Source of the DNA: Pipra filicauda
Lineage: Eukaryota; Chordata; Aves; Passeriformes; Pipridae
Assembly: GCF_003945595.2 (NCBI RefSeq)
Contig: NW_024104358.1
Span: forward strand, 186,001 to 250,000
Length of the DNA: 64,000 nt
Direction: 5' to 3'
Shown: in pieces, positions 62,859 to 64,000 of the stretch
Numbering within the stretch: the stretch's first letter is position 1
Layout: every line of letters begins with the position of its first letter
Program-made: the position numbers and the translations under genes
The notes under the pieces: model-generated
Told to the model about the DNA's origin: nothing
The model's database searches: none
What the model saw: the letters and a program-made list of their open reading frames with translations, nothing else

Positions 62859-63766
62859 GTAAAAGCTCGTGGGAAACATTAACTCCATTTCATTTCAAGT
62901 GATGCTTTGATACCTAAAGATAAGGAAGCCTCCACTAACCTCAATTATAAGATTTTTACCTCATTTGTGGGAATTAATAATGTAAAACCTTACTCACTCT
63001 TAAATGTATTTGCTAATTATGAAGCAGGGAATCTTTTCTCTTACTTGAATGACTAGATTTTTTTACCTTATAAGGATATTGCTTAGTTTAGCAGAAAGTG
63101 TAGAAAACATACTGACTACCTATTGATGTAAGAAAACAACTCATTGATGCTAATTTGCATGTTGCTTTGTGTGCATTCCGTTCCCTGAACTGTTTTCACA
63201 GTAGTCTGAAAAGTGAAATTAAGTGTCAAACATCCATATAACTTCAGTTTTAAGAAATTTTGGACTACAGAATAAATAACTTTACAAATGAGAAAGGCAT
63301 TTTTTCCTGGGTTTGTTATTGGGACTGTATGTATATATGATACACAATATATATAGAAAGGTTTATAGTAGAATTCTGTATAGTTATGTAAGATAAAAGA
63401 ATTTAAGATGGTTTGTGACAGAAGAAGTTATGTTACTTCTTGTGGAGTGTTGGTCTGCATACCAGTGAACTGGGACTTTTTCCTCAAATAATGCATGTGT
63501 GCATATATATGCGGATAAAAAGGAAATGTTGATAATTTTCCATTAGAAGCACAGCTCATTAGGAGAGAAATTGAAGTTTAAATTGCTGTGAAAGGCACTG
63601 CCATGTAAATCTGCTAGTTTCTTATCTTTTTCATAAGATAAGAATTAAGTTTCTTATCTTTTTCATAGTGTAGTTTATCTTCATAGTTTTGTATTAAAAG
63701 TAGGTGCATTTGAATTGCAAATATAATTTAATCCCAAAATGTTGACTAAAGTATTTAATTTTGCAG
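62859..63766 (+). other. UTP23: UTP23 intron 2 (0.9 kb)
   Basis: This intron runs from GTAAAA to an acceptor ending TTTTGCAG at 63766. It is AT-rich and contains an 18-19 bp imperfect tandem repeat at 63617-63667 and no recognisable transposon. Confidence 0.9.
63617..63667. repeat. 19-bp direct repeat with inverted repeat
   Basis: The word GTTTCTTATCTTTTTCATA occurs at 63617-63635 and again at 63649-63667 (32-bp period). The first copy also forms a short hairpin, CTTATCTT pairing with AAGATAAG. Confidence 0.85.
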
Positions 63767-64000
63767 GACCAGGACTTATCAAACAAAGTGAAAAAGAAGC
63801 CTGGCGTTCCTCTCCTGTTTATTATTCAAAACACGATGGTGTTAGACAAACCTTCTCCTAAATCTTTGGCATTTGTTCAAAAGTTGCAGACAAATCAGCT
63901 TGTTCCAGAGTACCAAAAACAAAGTATTGTGGAGCTTAAAGAAAAAGAAGGACTAGCAAAGCAAGAAGGTGAAAAGAGGAGAAAACGCAAAAGGGCAGGT
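63767..64000 (+). CDS. UTP23: UTP23 coding exon 3 (partial, residues 122-199)
   Basis: This exon opens with Asp122 (DQDLSNKVKKKPGVPLLFII), the acidic position following ATQ in the PIN fold. It continues with QNTMVLDKPSPKSLAFVQKL, a Glu/Lys-rich linker and a strongly basic tail beginning KRRKRKR, likely a nuclear/nucleolar localisation and RNA-binding tail. The reading frame is open to the last base of the window. Human UTP23 has about 249 residues, so roughly the last 50 codons and the stop lie to the right. Confidence 0.95.

Noticed and set aside
1..64000. CRISPR arrays, operons, phage genes or bacterial mobile elements
   Set aside because: There are no regularly spaced repeats of 25-40 bp, and the sequence is vertebrate nuclear DNA with split genes.

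Overview
This window is vertebrate nuclear DNA, most probably from a bird. The evidence is a set of CR1 LINE fragments as the only abundant interspersed repeat, an AT-rich intronic background with isolated CpG islands, and exons of two vertebrate genes known to be neighbours, EIF3H and UTP23. CR1 also occurs in other sauropsids, so a turtle or crocodilian is not formally excluded. The sequence does not let me name the species. Nearly all open reading frames of 60-170 codons here are chance frames in non-coding DNA. Only five short exons are convincing host coding sequence.

Layout. EIF3H (eIF3 subunit h, minus strand) occupies 1 to about 51510. Coding exon 1 is at 51365-51484 and exon 2 at 34927-35083. 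Positions 35084-51364 are intron 1, and 1-34926 are the part of intron 2 inside the window. I did not find exon 3 or later exons, so they probably lie left of position 1. UTP23 (ribosome biogenesis factor, plus strand) starts at 61194. Its exons are 61194-61381, 62684-62858 and 63767 to the window end, where the last exon is cut off. The two genes are divergent, with CpG-island promoters about 9.7 kb apart. Both serve the translation machinery: one is a translation-initiation factor subunit, the other a small-subunit rRNA-processing factor.

Repeats. A nearly full-length but dead CR1 lies in EIF3H intron 2 (about 13451-17400, minus strand). It keeps recognisable remnants of ORF1 (SGNH-hydrolase-like) and ORF2 (endonuclease and reverse transcriptase). 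5'-truncated CR1 copies lie at 9521-9583, 9661-9923, 29775-30208, 40236-41089, 51631-52127 and 60489-60781. A CR1 fragment from the RT region lies in UTP23 intron 1. A possible ERVL-type LTR fragment is at 54907. Several microsatellites and a 43-bp GC-rich minisatellite next to the UTP23 promoter complete the picture.

The least ordinary signals are an isolated CpG-rich patch deep in EIF3H intron 2 (27790-27960), with a 10-bp-arm inverted repeat and a CTCF-like site; the 43-bp minisatellite and G-run at the UTP23 promoter; and a CR1 copy ending about 120 bp upstream of the predicted EIF3H start site. I found no CRISPR array, operon, tRNA or rRNA gene, and no convincing undescribed system.
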